A DNA stretch of 64,000 nt from NCBI RefSeq assembly GCF_008932245.1, contig NZ_CP034910.1, positions 1,054,001-1,118,000 on the forward strand, read 5' to 3'. Numbering within the stretch: the first letter of the stretch is position 1; every line of letters begins with the position of its first letter. This stretch comes from Sinorhizobium alkalisoli. GTDB taxonomy: Bacteria > Pseudomonadota > Alphaproteobacteria > Rhizobiales > Rhizobiaceae. Positions 1 to 9,334 of this stretch are shown piece after piece. Both the position numbers and the translations under genes were made by a program. The notes beneath the pieces are model-generated. The model searched no databases, was not told the origin of the DNA, and saw nothing but the letters and a program-made list of their open reading frames with translations.

Positions 1-2
1 GC

Positions 3-128
3 GGGGTGCGCGACAGCGGCATCGTGCTCGTGCGCCCCGATCATCACGTATGCTGGCGGCGCGAGACAATTTCGGACGATCCGGTTGCTGAGCTCCTCCG
101 TGTCGTGACGACAATTCTTGGGAAGTGA
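3..128 (+). CDS. C-terminal end of an FAD-dependent aromatic hydroxylase (partial)
   Basis: An open frame enters from the left edge and stops at 126-128. Its last 41 residues include the stretch DSGIVLVRPDHHVCWRRE, which resembles the C-terminal thioredoxin-like domain of flavin-dependent phenol/chlorophenol/resorcinol monooxygenases, where a 'VLVRPD.HV.WR' motif is typical. Its stop lies 8 bases before the ATG of an intradiol dioxygenase, so the two probably form a hydroxylase/ring-cleavage operon. The body of the protein is outside the window, so substrate and family are inferred from this short tail and the neighbour. Confidence 0.6.
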   Translation, partial: GVRDSGIVLVRPDHHVCWRRETISDDPVAELLRVVTTILGK

Positions 129-136
129 GGGTGCCG

Positions 137-1030
137 ATGGACGCGCATGAAAAAGGTTTTTTCACCGAAGAGAATTCGGTCGAGGTGGTGACCGGTCGCA
201 ACAGGAACGCCAAGAACGAGCGGATGAAGCAGATCATGGAGGTGGTAACGCGCAAGCTGCACGAGGCCGTGAAGGAAATCGAACCGACGCAGGAGGAGTG
301 GTTGGAGGCGATCCTGTTCCTGACGCGCACCGGTCAGATGTGCAACGAGTGGCGGCAGGAGTTCATCCTGCTTTCCGACACCCTCGGCGTGTCGATGCTG
401 GTCGATGCCATCAACAACCGCAAACCGTCGGGTGCGTCGGAAAGCACGGTGCTCGGGCCGTTCCACGTCAAGGACGCGCCGGAACTCGAAATGGGCGCGA
501 ATATCTGCCTCGACCAGAAGGGCGAAGACATGGTGATCTCGGGAAGGATCCTCGACACCGAGGGCAAGCCGATCGAGGGCGCGGTGCTCGACGTCTGGCA
601 GGCGAATGACGAGGGTTTCTATGACGTCCAGCAGCTCGGCATCCAGCCCGCATTCAACCTACGCGGTGTTTTCCGGACGGGCGGCGACGGGCGGTACTGG
701 TTTCGGGCGGTCAAGCCGAAATACTACCCGATCCCGAACGACGGTCCGGTTGGCCAGATGTTGGAGCACCTCGGGCGCCACCCCTACCGTCCGGCGCATC
801 TCCATTACATTATCAAGGCCGAAGGGTACGAGACCCTGATCACCCATATCTTCGACCCCAATGACCCTTACATCAACTCGGATGCGGTCTTCGGCGTGAA
901 GGAAAGCTTGCTGGCTGAGTTCAAGCACACCCGCGATCCTGCCCGTGCAATGAACTTCGGCTTCAAAGCCGACTTTTGGGATGTGGAGCACGATTTCGTG
1001 TTAGCGCGAGTCGGAGGAAAATGTTCGTAA
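137..1030 (+). CDS. Intradiol ring-cleavage dioxygenase (hydroxyquinol/catechol 1,2-dioxygenase type)
   Basis: This cytoplasmic enzyme should open a catechol or hydroxyquinol ring between the hydroxyls, using non-heme Fe(III). An N-terminal helical dioxygenase_N segment (about residues 20-95) precedes the beta-sandwich catalytic domain. Candidate iron ligands are visible: Tyr in GFYDVQQ, Tyr in KYYPIP, and the two His of RPAHLHY. The length, 297 residues, fits hydroxyquinol 1,2-dioxygenases. I chose ATG 137 because GGAAGTGAGG ends 6 bases upstream; GTG 125 and GTG 131 are in frame but lack a good site. The preceding hydroxylase tail suggests the pair hydroxylates and then cleaves an aromatic substrate such as resorcinol. 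Hydroxyquinol specificity is a family-level inference. Confidence 0.85.
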   Translation: MDAHEKGFFTEENSVEVVTGRNRNAKNERMKQIMEVVTRKLHEAVKEIEPTQEEWLEAILFLTRTGQMCNEWRQEFILLSDTLGVSMLVDAINNRKPSGASESTVLGPFHVKDAPELEMGANICLDQKGEDMVISGRILDTEGKPIEGAVLDVWQANDEGFYDVQQLGIQPAFNLRGVFRTGGDGRYWFRAVKPKYYPIPNDGPVGQMLEHLGRHPYRPAHLHYIIKAEGYETLITHIFDPNDPYINSDAVFGVKESLLAEFKHTRDPARAMNFGFKADFWDVEHDFVLARVGGKCS

Positions 1031-1034
1031 CAGC

Positions 1035-1064
1035 GCCACCCCGCTGAACAAGCAGCGGGGTGGC
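1035..1064 (+). terminator. Hairpin after the dioxygenase gene
   Basis: A perfect 12-bp inverted repeat (GCCACCCCGCTG / CAGCGGGGTGGC) with a 6-base loop starts 5 bases after the dioxygenase stop codon. No T-run follows, so it may act as a weak terminator or a 3' stabiliser. Confidence 0.6.
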
Positions 1065-1368
1065 CCGCCGGCTGAAGGCGGTTCGAGTCGCCGCAACGTT
1101 GGTGGGAGGCGGGGATAAGTTGGAGGCGTTTGAGTGCGCAATAGCAGACATACAGGCGGGACAGTTCGGAGGACTGCTTCGGGTCGATCTTTCCGGTTCG
1201 ATCCGCCGCGGACGGGGTGATTTCTACAGTCTTCTGTCTCGGGGCCAGGCAGGGATTGCCGCCGCGGCAGAGAAGCGGCAAGGTTGAAACCATGCGCAGG
1301 ATGAATCCGGTCTCGCGTTCTTCCCGGCTTGGGCATTGACTGCATTGTTCTGACAGAGGAGGCAAACC
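1065..1368. other. Intergenic stretch, no gene recognised
   Basis: No frame here has convincing coding character. The last bases (AGAGGAGG, 1355-1362) are the ribosome binding site of the GYD gene; nothing else was identified. Confidence 0.5.
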
Positions 1369-1695
1369 ATGGCCATGTATCTCACGCGCTTCAGCTACAC
1401 GCCCGAGACATGGGCGCGCATGATCGAAAACCCCGAGGATCGGCGTGGGGCGGCGCGTACGTATATAGAGTCGGTAGGCGGAAAGCTCCATGGGTTCTGG
1501 TACGCCTTCGGCGAGCATGATGGTTGGAATCTGTGGGAGGCGCCTGACAACGTTTCGATGGCGGCGGTCGCGCTTGCGATCGGCGCAGGAGGCGCGCTCA
1601 GCTCCATCGAAACCACTGTCCTCCTCAGCGTCGAGGATACGATCGACGCCCTGGGAAAGGCAAAGTCGATTCGGTATCGTCCGCCGGCGGCGTAG
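1369..1695 (+). CDS. GYD domain-containing protein
   Basis: A 108-residue single-domain protein of the GYD family, small dimeric ferredoxin-fold proteins of unknown biochemical role. The N-terminal MYLTRFSYTPETWARMIENP, a central G(K)LHGFWYAFGEHDGWNLWEAPDN strand-turn region and the alanine/glycine-rich helix after it match the family layout. The ATG at 1369 follows AGAGGAGG at ideal distance. It stands alone between a catabolic operon and a minus-strand hydrolase gene, so context does not assign a function. Confidence 0.8.
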   Translation: MAMYLTRFSYTPETWARMIENPEDRRGAARTYIESVGGKLHGFWYAFGEHDGWNLWEAPDNVSMAAVALAIGAGGALSSIETTVLLSVEDTIDALGKAKSIRYRPPAA

Positions 1696-1937
1696 GCGCC
1701 AAGCCAAATGAACTTCATGAGTATGTCGGTTTCCCGCGCGCAGTCCTTTTGACTTGCGCCAGAGGCGTAGAATGTCCGCAACGGTGGAGGGCGGAAGTTG
1801 GTGAGTAGCTTGCTGAGCGACAGCAATGCACGCCTGAAGCCGACACTTCGACCTGACGGGATCGTTCTCTTTCTGTGGAGACCGCACAAGATATTCATAA
1901 CATATCGGTAAAACGTCCTTAGCCAACGCCGTCGAGG

Positions 1938-3188
1938 CTATCGTTCTGTCACTCGGGATTCTGATTTCACCACAGTTTTTATCTTCGCCACAGCTTCGAG
2001 CGTGCGATGCACAGGGCACTTGCCGGCAATCTCGGCAATCTTGTCGCGAAGCTCATCGGAGACCTCGCCATCGACGAAAATGACGCGCTCGAAACGATCG
2101 ATCCGGGCGCCACTGCTGCGTTCCGATTCGGCACACTCTTCGCAGTCCCTGGCATGGATCTTCGCGTGCGAGACGTCGACCCCGATTCGCCCGAGAGTCA
2201 ACTTTTTGTGGTCGGCATATAGACGCAACGTCATCGACGTGCAGGCGCCAAGTGCGATTGACAGGAAGTCATAAGGCGATGGTCCGGAATCGAGCCCGCC
2301 CACGCTTTCGGGTTCGTCCGCGAATAGCCGATGGCTGCCGGCCTGGACCGCGTTTTGAAACCTGCCTTCGCCTGTTTCCGTCACGCGCACGTGTTCGATA
2401 GACGCAGTCCCTTGCGGCGCGTCGGTGGCCAGATAACGCGTCAGCCACCCCGAAATGATCCGACCGGCGAAGGCCGCATCCTCGGAATTCGTGAGCAGGT
2501 GGTCGGCCTTGTCCAACGAAACAAAGCTCTTTGGATGTTTGGCCGCGAGGAAGATTTCAGTTGCATTTTCGATACCGACCGTCTGATCCAGCGGTGCGTG
2601 AAGGATGAGGAGCGGCTTTTTCAAACGCGCAACCGCATCCTTGATGCGCTGTGCACGCGCGTCCTCGACAAATTGCTTTCTAATAAGGAACTTGCGTCCG
2701 GCAAGATCGACTTCGGCCGCACCGCTCCTCTCGATCTCCTCGAGGCTCGTTCCGAATTTCTTCAGCACGTGGCCCACGTCTGCCGGCGCCCCGATTGTTG
2801 CCACGGCGCGCACTTCAGGAATGTCCTTGGCGACGGCCAGGACCGCTGCGCCGCCGAGCGAGTGGCCGATCAGCAACGACGGTGCCTGATAGCGGTGGCG
2901 TAAATAGTCGGCGGCTGACAGAAGGTCGGCAACATTGGAGGAGAAATTCGTCGAGGCGAATTCACCTTCGCTCGATCCCAGCCCCGTGAAATCAAAACGC
3001 AGGACAGCGATGCCTTCGCGCCCAAGCTCCGCTGCAATCCGGCGCGCTGCCGCCAGGTCCTTGGAACAGGTGAAGCAATGGGCAAACAATGCGTAGGCCC
3101 GCAAAGGTCCGTTGGGGAGGTCGAGGCGGGCGGCGAGGGTTGCGCCGGAATGGCCGGCAAATTGGAGCCGTTGCGTATCGAAAGCCAT
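1938..3188 (-). CDS. Bifunctional alpha/beta hydrolase - OsmC fusion protein
   Basis: Residues 1-260 are an alpha/beta hydrolase with nucleophile elbow GHSLGG (Ser110) and a C-terminal His in DKADHLL. Residues 275-416 are an OsmC-like domain with GACTSM and GKCPVH, the two cysteines that form the peroxidatic pair in OsmC/Ohr proteins. The fused architecture is known from many proteobacteria, but its substrate is not established; a role in hydrolysing and reducing acyl or lipid peroxides is an inference. The gene is divergent from the DipZ-like gene, leaving about 265 bases of shared promoter space. GTGAAGGAGTGG lies just upstream of the ATG at 3188. Confidence 0.85.
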   Translation of the reverse strand: MAFDTQRLQFAGHSGATLAARLDLPNGPLRAYALFAHCFTCSKDLAAARRIAAELGREGIAVLRFDFTGLGSSEGEFASTNFSSNVADLLSAADYLRHRYQAPSLLIGHSLGGAAVLAVAKDIPEVRAVATIGAPADVGHVLKKFGTSLEEIERSGAAEVDLAGRKFLIRKQFVEDARAQRIKDAVARLKKPLLILHAPLDQTVGIENATEIFLAAKHPKSFVSLDKADHLLTNSEDAAFAGRIISGWLTRYLATDAPQGTASIEHVRVTETGEGRFQNAVQAGSHRLFADEPESVGGLDSGPSPYDFLSIALGACTSMTLRLYADHKKLTLGRIGVDVSHAKIHARDCEECAESERSSGARIDRFERVIFVDGEVSDELRDKIAEIAGKCPVHRTLEAVAKIKTVVKSESRVTER

Positions 3189-3453
3189 GGGGCCACTCCT
3201 TCACTTCAAGGAAATGACAGTCAGGCGACCGATTTTATCGGTGTTATTGGACGGCTCTGTGGCCGCTCATATAGGCGCAGGTCCACGAATACGCCCGGCA
3301 TGATTCCATTTCTCGTCGATGCTCAGTCTGCATTCTGGTACAGATCCACTTGGGAGACGACACAAGCGGGATACTTTCCTCTGGTCCCATGCTGCACGTG
3401 TCAAGTGCGACCGGTGTCGGATTGAGGCATCGGTCCTCTGCAGAGGGACGACG

Positions 3454-5211
3454 ATGATCCTGTTCATTATTGCCTATCTTGCCGGCGTGCTGACGATTGT
3501 CAGCCCCTGCATCCTTCCGGTCTTGCCTTTCGTGTTTTCTCGAGCTGGTCAGCCATTCGCGAGAAGTATTCTTCCGATGCTCCTAGGCAAAGTGGTGACA
3601 TTCGCGGGTGTGGCAACGCTTGCCGCTATTGGTGGGGATTGGGCGGTGCAGGCGAACGAAGCCGGCCGATATGCAGCAATTGTTGTGCTCGCGGTTTTCG
3701 GCTTAATGCTGCTTTCGCCCCGGATCGCGGCGGTGGTCACTCGTCCGGCAGTCGCGCTTGGCAACCGCCTCTTCCAAAGGGCGGCCGCGAAGGCGAGCGT
3801 CGGAGCATCCCTGCTTCTCGGCGTCGCAACCGGACTTCTTTGGGCGCCCTGCGCCGGCCCGATTCTGGGGCTGGTCCTGACCGGCGCCGCGCTCCATGGG
3901 GCGAACGTTGGGACGACACTTCTGCTGGTAGCCTACGCTGCGGGCGCGGCTACTTCGCTGGCGCTGGCTGTGCTCGTCGGCGGCAAGGTATTCGCCTCGA
4001 TGAAGCGGTCGTTCGGTCTCGGCGAGCGTCTTCGCCAAGGCCTCGGTATCGCGGTGCTGGCGGGCGTCATGGCAATTGCGCTCGGCCTCGACACGGGGCT
4101 GCTTGCGCGCCTGTCCTATGCGGGCACGACGAGCCTCGAACAGTCGCTCCTGAACCGGCTCCGCGGCCGCTCCTCCCAAGCGACGGCGAGCCATCGTGCC
4201 GCACCAGTCACGGATTTTCAGCAGCAGACCTATCGTAGCAACCTACCGGTCGAAGGGGCCTTCCCGCCGCTGGAGGGCGCCGTAACGTGGCTCAACTCCG
4301 AGCCGCTGACGGTCAAGCAACTGCGCGGCAAGGTCGTGCTCGTCGATTTCTGGACGTACTCCTGCATCAACTGCATCCGAACGGTGCCCTATGTTCGAGC
4401 CTGGGCTGAGAAGTACCGGAACCAGGGGCTGGTGGTGATCGGCGTGCATGCACCTGAATTCGCCTTCGAAAAACGTATCGACAACGTCAAGCGGGCAGTC
4501 CGCGATTTCGGGATCAGCTATCCCGTCGCGATTGACAACGACTATGCGATCTGGCGCGCCTTCGGGAACAGTTATTGGCCGGCGCACTATTTCATCGATG
4601 CAGAAGGACGGATCAGGCACCATCACTTCGGCGAGGGTGATTACGCGCAGTCGGAGCGCGTCCTTCAGGAATTACTGGCGGAAGCAGCAGGCAGCCGCAG
4701 GGGTGATGGCGGCCTTGTGACGCCCGATGCCAAGGGCGCCGAAGCAGCCCCCGATTTCGCCAACCTCCAGTCCGGCGAGGACTATGTCGGCTACATGCGC
4801 GCCGGCAATTTCGTGTCGCCCGAAGGTGTAGCAGCCGATGAGGCGCGCGACTACACAGTCGGAAAGCCGCGCCTCAATCAGTGGGGCCTCGCTGGCAACT
4901 GGACCGTCGGCGCCGAGCAGGCGACAATCAATCGCTCTGGGGGATCAGTCACGTACAGGTTCAGCGCGCGCGACCTGCACCTCGTCCTCGGCCCAGGGGT
5001 GAGAGGCAGGCAGATCCGTTTTCAGGTGACGGTCGACGGCGGCGCTCCGGGTCCACATCACGGTTCGGATATCGGCCCCGACGGCAGCGGAACGGTGAGC
5101 GAGACGCGCCTCTACCAGCTCGTGCGCCAGTCGGGTGAAGTGCGAGAGCGCACTTTCGAGATCCGCTTCCTCGATCCGGGCGCGGAAGTCTTCGTTTTCA
5201 CGTTCGGATGA
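3454..5211 (+). CDS. DipZ-like protein: CcdA membrane domain fused to thioredoxin-like domain
   Basis: This protein probably transfers reducing electrons across the inner membrane to periplasmic thiols. Residues 1-225 form a CcdA/DsbD-type membrane domain whose two conserved cysteines are visible in SPCILP (Cys19) and APCAGP (Cys133). A TlpA/thioredoxin-like domain follows (about 265-430) with active site CINC (304-307), then a beta-rich C-terminal domain typical of DipZ (about 455-585). The 585-residue length from ATG 3454 fits DipZ proteins. The frame stays open further upstream, but ATG 3454 has AGAGGGAC before it and starts directly with the first membrane segment. Electrons would come from cytoplasmic thioredoxin; a TrxB gene lies at 28500. 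Confidence 0.88.
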   Translation: MILFIIAYLAGVLTIVSPCILPVLPFVFSRAGQPFARSILPMLLGKVVTFAGVATLAAIGGDWAVQANEAGRYAAIVVLAVFGLMLLSPRIAAVVTRPAVALGNRLFQRAAAKASVGASLLLGVATGLLWAPCAGPILGLVLTGAALHGANVGTTLLLVAYAAGAATSLALAVLVGGKVFASMKRSFGLGERLRQGLGIAVLAGVMAIALGLDTGLLARLSYAGTTSLEQSLLNRLRGRSSQATASHRAAPVTDFQQQTYRSNLPVEGAFPPLEGAVTWLNSEPLTVKQLRGKVVLVDFWTYSCINCIRTVPYVRAWAEKYRNQGLVVIGVHAPEFAFEKRIDNVKRAVRDFGISYPVAIDNDYAIWRAFGNSYWPAHYFIDAEGRIRHHHFGEGDYAQSERVLQELLAEAAGSRRGDGGLVTPDAKGAEAAPDFANLQSGEDYVGYMRAGNFVSPEGVAADEARDYTVGKPRLNQWGLAGNWTVGAEQATINRSGGSVTYRFSARDLHLVLGPGVRGRQIRFQVTVDGGAPGPHHGSDIGPDGSGTVSETRLYQLVRQSGEVRERTFEIRFLDPGAEVFVFTFG

Positions 5212-5310
5212 GCGACAGGAAACTCGAACAGTGAAGAATGCGGCCCGTGGGTCGATCCGGAACTTCGTGAACATCACAATCACTATGGTCAGTAAAAGAG
5301 GAGAGGTCTG

Positions 5311-5559
5311 ATGCGCAAATTTGTGATGATCATTGCAATCATCGGGCTCGCTGCCGCGCCTTGTGCCTGGGACACCGATCCGCGAAAGCCGTCCGCAGTC
5401 GCGACGCTATTCGCCAGGCCGATGTCGCCGGCAGATGCGAGTGCGGTGCCGGCAAAACCTGAAACCAACCGCAACAGTCCCCCTGATGGCTGGCCAGATA
5501 ATAACGGGCCTGCTACCCCCCCCTTGGTGAGAGCATGGCCTAAAATGCCGGATATATGA
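5311..5559 (+). CDS. Small exported protein of unknown function
   Basis: An 82-residue frame with a very good ribosome binding site (AGAGGAGAGG) before ATG 5311. The first 18 residues look like a signal peptide (MRKFVMIIAIIGLAAAPCA), leaving a proline-rich, poorly structured mature part of about 60 residues. No family is recognised. It lies 99 bases after the DipZ-like gene on the same strand, so it may be a small periplasmic companion. Confidence is limited because only the start signals and the signal peptide support it. Confidence 0.45.
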   Translation: MRKFVMIIAIIGLAAAPCAWDTDPRKPSAVATLFARPMSPADASAVPAKPETNRNSPPDGWPDNNGPATPPLVRAWPKMPDI

Positions 5560-5624
5560 CATTTGAGACATTGCACTTTGCCCCTACTATGGCGGCTCCA
5601 AACTCAAAACGAATGGAGCCTGTC

Positions 5625-6428
5625 ATGACCCAGCATTCGAAAGGCACCGCGCTGATCACCGGCGCTTCCTCCGGCATCGGCGCGATTTATGCCAATCGCC
5701 TCGCGCGGAGGGGATATGATCTGATCCTCGTCGCCCGCAGCCATGCCCGCCTCGATGAACTGGCCAAGCGCCTGACCGACGAGACCGGCCGCGCCATCGA
5801 GGTGATTGCGGCAGACCTCGGCAACAAGGCTGACCTGGGCCGCGTCGAGAAGGTGCTTCACGACGACGCCAGCATCACCCTACTCGTCAACAATGCCGGC
5901 GTCGGTGCGACCGCGCCGCTGCTCGCATCCGATGTCGACAAGATGGAAGAGATGATCACGCTCAACGTCAATGCGCTCACGCGGCTGACCTATGCAGCGG
6001 TCCCCGGTTTCGTTGAACGTGGCGGCGGCGCGATCATCAATATTGCTTCGATTGTCGGCATCGCGCCGGAGGTGCTGAACGGCGTCTACGGCGGCAGCAA
6101 GGCTTTCGTGCTTGCCTTCACCCTGTCGCTCCAGAAGGAACTTGCCGACAGAAATATCCGCGTACAGGCAGTACTCCCGGGCGCAACGGCGACCGATTTC
6201 TGGGGCATAGCCGGCACGCCCTTGGAGCACGTGCCGAGCGAGATCGTCATGCCCGCAGAGGACATGGTGGATGCCGCGCTCGCCGGTTTCGATTTCGGAG
6301 AGCGGATCACCATTCCTTCACTGCCCGATGCCGCCGATTGGGATGCCTACGAAGCGGCGCGCCAGAAGCTTATCCCGAACCTTTCCCTCAACGTGCCTGC
6401 AACCCGCTACCGAGCCGGGATCAGTTAA
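5625..6428 (+). CDS. Short-chain dehydrogenase/reductase (SDR)
   Basis: A cytoplasmic NAD(P)-dependent oxidoreductase of the classical SDR family, 267 residues. Visible motifs are the cofactor loop TGASSGIG near residue 12, NNAG, the catalytic Ser in INIASIVG and the catalytic YGGSK (YxxxK). The substrate cannot be read from the sequence. ATG 5625 is preferred over the upstream in-frame ATG 5556 because GGAG sits 7 bases before it and the Rossmann fold starts right after. It is followed by an MFS exporter and a GlxA-type regulator on the same strand. Confidence 0.88.
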   Translation: MTQHSKGTALITGASSGIGAIYANRLARRGYDLILVARSHARLDELAKRLTDETGRAIEVIAADLGNKADLGRVEKVLHDDASITLLVNNAGVGATAPLLASDVDKMEEMITLNVNALTRLTYAAVPGFVERGGGAIINIASIVGIAPEVLNGVYGGSKAFVLAFTLSLQKELADRNIRVQAVLPGATATDFWGIAGTPLEHVPSEIVMPAEDMVDAALAGFDFGERITIPSLPDAADWDAYEAARQKLIPNLSLNVPATRYRAGIS

Positions 6429-6540
6429 AGCGCAGTCCGAGAGCAACGGGCCGGCACGTGCGTTCCGACGTCCTTCCAGGCGTCTGACCTGCCGGCTCGA
6501 TAATCGGGCGGCGCTGCGGCGGCGGTAAGGGAGATCTGAA

Positions 6541-8118
6541 ATGAGCACGCCAGCTTTGACGGTTAGAAATGCGCTGTTCCTTGCCACGGGTTTGGCGGGA
6601 TCATTCCTGGTGAACCTGTCAGCGCAGTTCGCATCGACCAACATCGCCGATATTCAGGGAGGTCTTTCTTCCACCGCGGACGAGGGCTCCTGGATACTCA
6701 CCTCCTATATCATGGGCAGTTGCGTCGGGGTCGTAACGTCTGGCCTGTTGATTGGGGCATTGAGCATCGGCCGTTATCTGGTTGTAAGTTCAATTTTGTT
6801 CGCAGGTGCGGCGATCGCCTGTGCGATAACGACCGACGTCGGCACCATGATTGCTTTCCGTTGTGTGCAGGGCTTCGCAGCGGGCGGGTTCGGGCCTGCG
6901 GCGTTCGTGGCAATCTTTATGGTCGCCGGCGGCCCGCGACTGCCCTATGCAGTCATCATCCTGGCATTTGCGCTCCTCTTTGCCGGAACGGCAGGGCCTG
7001 TGGTCTCCGGTTTCGTCGAGGACAGTTTCGGCTGGAGAGCTCTATTCCTGATTCAGGGGGCTATCGGCGCGCTGCTGGCGTTTGCCGCCCGTCTATGGGT
7101 ACCGCACAAAGCGTCCAGCTGGTCGGCGCTCAAGGCCGATTGGGTGACCATTACGCTGTTGTCGCTTGGCCTGACGAGCCTGGTGCTGGTCCTCAATCAA
7201 GGCACGCGCCGGTTCTGGTTCGACAGCGAAATCATCGTTTGGGGCACGCTCGTATCCGTCGCGGCCTGGGTCGGCATAATATTCGCGATCCGCTTTTCCC
7301 AGCTGCCGTTTATAACGCCGAGGTTGCTTGTCACTCGGAGTTTCGGCATTCCGATAGGACTCAATTTCCTGTTGCGTGCCGGCCTGGTGGTAAGCTCCTA
7401 TCTGGTGCCGCAGTTCCTTGGGATCGTGCAAGGCTATCGCCCGCTCGAAGTCGCCGAACTGATGCTGTGGGCGGCGGCGGCGCAGTTGATCGTTCTCCCG
7501 CTGGTCTGGTGGTTCCTGCATCTGTTCGATCTGCGCGTGACAATGGGACTGGGCGTCGCCCTGCTGGCCGTCGGTACAATGCTCATGGTGAATGGCACGG
7601 CGTTCTCTGCCGGTGAACAGTATTGGCAGGCGCTCGCCATCTATTCGGCGGGCCAGCTCTTGCTCTTGGCCCCGGCTATGGTTGTCGGCACGGCGAGCCT
7701 TAAGCCTGCGGACCTCCCGACGGCATCGCTCGTATTCAATGCAAGCAATCTGGTCGGAACGACGCTCGGCATCGGCTTCATTTCGAACTTCGTCATCGAG
7801 CGTCAGAAGTTCCATTCCAGCGCCCTTGCCGAAAGCGCGTCGCTCGACGACGCCCTCGGGGCAGATCGGATCTCCAGTCTCGGAGCTCTTGCGAGCCGAG
7901 CGGCCGACAATGTTGGCGCCTGGGCGGCCTCGCAAATTGCTTCCGCAGCACAACGGCAGGCATGGGCGCACGCTTTTGCAGATGGCTTTCTTCTCGTCGC
8001 CATCATGTTGATGCTCGGCACCGTGGCGGTCTTTGCGATAGGCCGTTCGCCGCCACTACGCCGCGCGGTCAAGATCTCTCCGGATGAACCGCCGCCGCGT
8101 GGGGAAGTCTGCTCGTGA
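6541..8118 (+). CDS. MFS transporter, DHA2 (EmrB/QacA-like) drug efflux family
   Basis: An inner-membrane proton antiporter predicted to export drugs or other small hydrophobic compounds. The 525-residue length and about 14 hydrophobic segments fit the DHA2 family, as does the start of the first segment (LVNLSAQFASTNIADIQGG), where the D and the following loop match the EmrB pattern. The ATG follows AAGGGAGATCTGAA. No separate membrane fusion protein gene is next to it. The downstream GlxA-family regulator begins about 70 bases after the stop and may control it. Confidence 0.85.
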   Translation: MSTPALTVRNALFLATGLAGSFLVNLSAQFASTNIADIQGGLSSTADEGSWILTSYIMGSCVGVVTSGLLIGALSIGRYLVVSSILFAGAAIACAITTDVGTMIAFRCVQGFAAGGFGPAAFVAIFMVAGGPRLPYAVIILAFALLFAGTAGPVVSGFVEDSFGWRALFLIQGAIGALLAFAARLWVPHKASSWSALKADWVTITLLSLGLTSLVLVLNQGTRRFWFDSEIIVWGTLVSVAAWVGIIFAIRFSQLPFITPRLLVTRSFGIPIGLNFLLRAGLVVSSYLVPQFLGIVQGYRPLEVAELMLWAAAAQLIVLPLVWWFLHLFDLRVTMGLGVALLAVGTMLMVNGTAFSAGEQYWQALAIYSAGQLLLLAPAMVVGTASLKPADLPTASLVFNASNLVGTTLGIGFISNFVIERQKFHSSALAESASLDDALGADRISSLGALASRAADNVGAWAASQIASAAQRQAWAHAFADGFLLVAIMLMLGTVAVFAIGRSPPLRRAVKISPDEPPPRGEVCS

Positions 8119-8190
8119 CGGCGTGGAATAGTGGTTTATGCCATGTCGCAAATATCGTATATCCCGCAATTCCAGACAGGGAATTGCACC

Positions 8191-9129
8191 ATGCATCGGA
8201 TCGGCTTTGTTGTCTTTCCAAGATTCCAGCTCATGGGCTTCGCGGCGGTCACTGCCTTCGAGATGGCGAACGTCGCCCTTGGTGAGCCGGTCTATGAGAT
8301 AGAGTTGCTTTCGGAGAGGGGCGGAGAGGTCAAGTCGTCAGCCGGCTTCGGCGTCCTCACGAAATCGTTTGACCATACCCCTTATGACACCGTGATGTTC
8401 GGCGCCGGGACGACTATCGAGCCGATCACGCCGGGAATGATCGAGTTCGCGCGTCACGCGCTGGAAACGGCGCGGAGGGTGGCAGCGCCATGTACCGGCG
8501 CCTTCGTGCTTGCGGAGTCGGGCCTGTTGGATGGGCGCCGTGCAACGACGCACTGGGCCTTTGCGCGCCAGTTGCAGGAGCGCTTCCCGGCAGTAAAGGT
8601 CGAAGAGGACCGCATCTTCATCGTCGACGGCAGCATATGGACGTCTGCCGGGATGACCGCCAGCATCGATCTCGCGCTCGCGATGATCGAGAAGGACCAC
8701 GGCCAGGAGGTCGCTCGCTCGGTCGCGCGCAAGCTTGTCGTCTATCATCGGCGTGCCGGCGGCCAGTCGCAGTTCTCGGCGCTGCTCGAGCTCGACCCGA
8801 AGTCTGACCGGATTCAGCGATCGATCGACTACGCCAAGGCAAACCTCAGCAGCGTCCTGTCGGTGGAAGAACTGGCGGATGCGGCGGGATTGAGTGCGCG
8901 CCAGTTCAGCCGTGCGTTTCGGGCCGAGACAGGACAGTCGCCCGCCAAGGCCGTGGAGAATCTCCGGGTGGAGGCGGCCCGGCTGATGATGGAGCAGGGC
9001 CGGCATTCCATGGACGTGATCGCCGAGGAAACCGGCTTTGCCGATCGCGATCGCATGCGCCGGGCCTTTCTTCGCGCGCTTGGCCAGCCGCCCCAAACGA
9101 TCCGACGGAATGCGCGTGAGAGCGCATAG
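8191..9129 (+). CDS. GlxA-family transcriptional regulator (DJ-1/PfpI domain + AraC helix-turn-helix)
   Basis: A 312-residue regulator. Residues 1-170 form a DJ-1/PfpI-like ligand domain with the family Cys context APCTGAFVLAESGLL and RRATTHW; residues 210-312 form an AraC-type double helix-turn-helix (VEELADAAGLSARQFSRAF and IAEETGFADRDRMRRAF). Such proteins usually sense small molecules and act on neighbouring genes, here most simply the SDR-MFS pair upstream. ATG 8191 fits the family start (MHRIGFVVFPRFQLMG) and has GACAGGGA before it; the frame extends to an earlier GTG/ATG that lacks homology. Confidence 0.87.
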   Translation: MHRIGFVVFPRFQLMGFAAVTAFEMANVALGEPVYEIELLSERGGEVKSSAGFGVLTKSFDHTPYDTVMFGAGTTIEPITPGMIEFARHALETARRVAAPCTGAFVLAESGLLDGRRATTHWAFARQLQERFPAVKVEEDRIFIVDGSIWTSAGMTASIDLALAMIEKDHGQEVARSVARKLVVYHRRAGGQSQFSALLELDPKSDRIQRSIDYAKANLSSVLSVEELADAAGLSARQFSRAFRAETGQSPAKAVENLRVEAARLMMEQGRHSMDVIAEETGFADRDRMRRAFLRALGQPPQTIRRNARESA

Positions 9130-9334
9130 GCAGCCAGGAAGCTGCCGAATGAATGCTTGGATGGGAAGCTTCACCCGGACCTCGGCGGGCGCAGACGCGC
9201 GGCATGAGATTGTATCTCAATGTGTCTGCCCGCCTGATTTCGACATAGGCTTTCAAATTACACCGACGGCGGACACAGTGGAGGTAAGTCGGTGCCCGCA
9301 TCTGCTGCTGTCTTCATTCAGTCGGGGAAAATCG

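Noticed and set aside
868..2019. Long minus-strand frame opposite the dioxygenase and GYD genes
   Set aside because: It runs antisense through two recognised genes, has no family features and shows arginine/proline-rich shadow composition.
7093..7971. Minus-strand frame of 292 codons inside the MFS gene
   Set aside because: Antisense to an intact 14-segment transporter; composition is that of a shadow frame.
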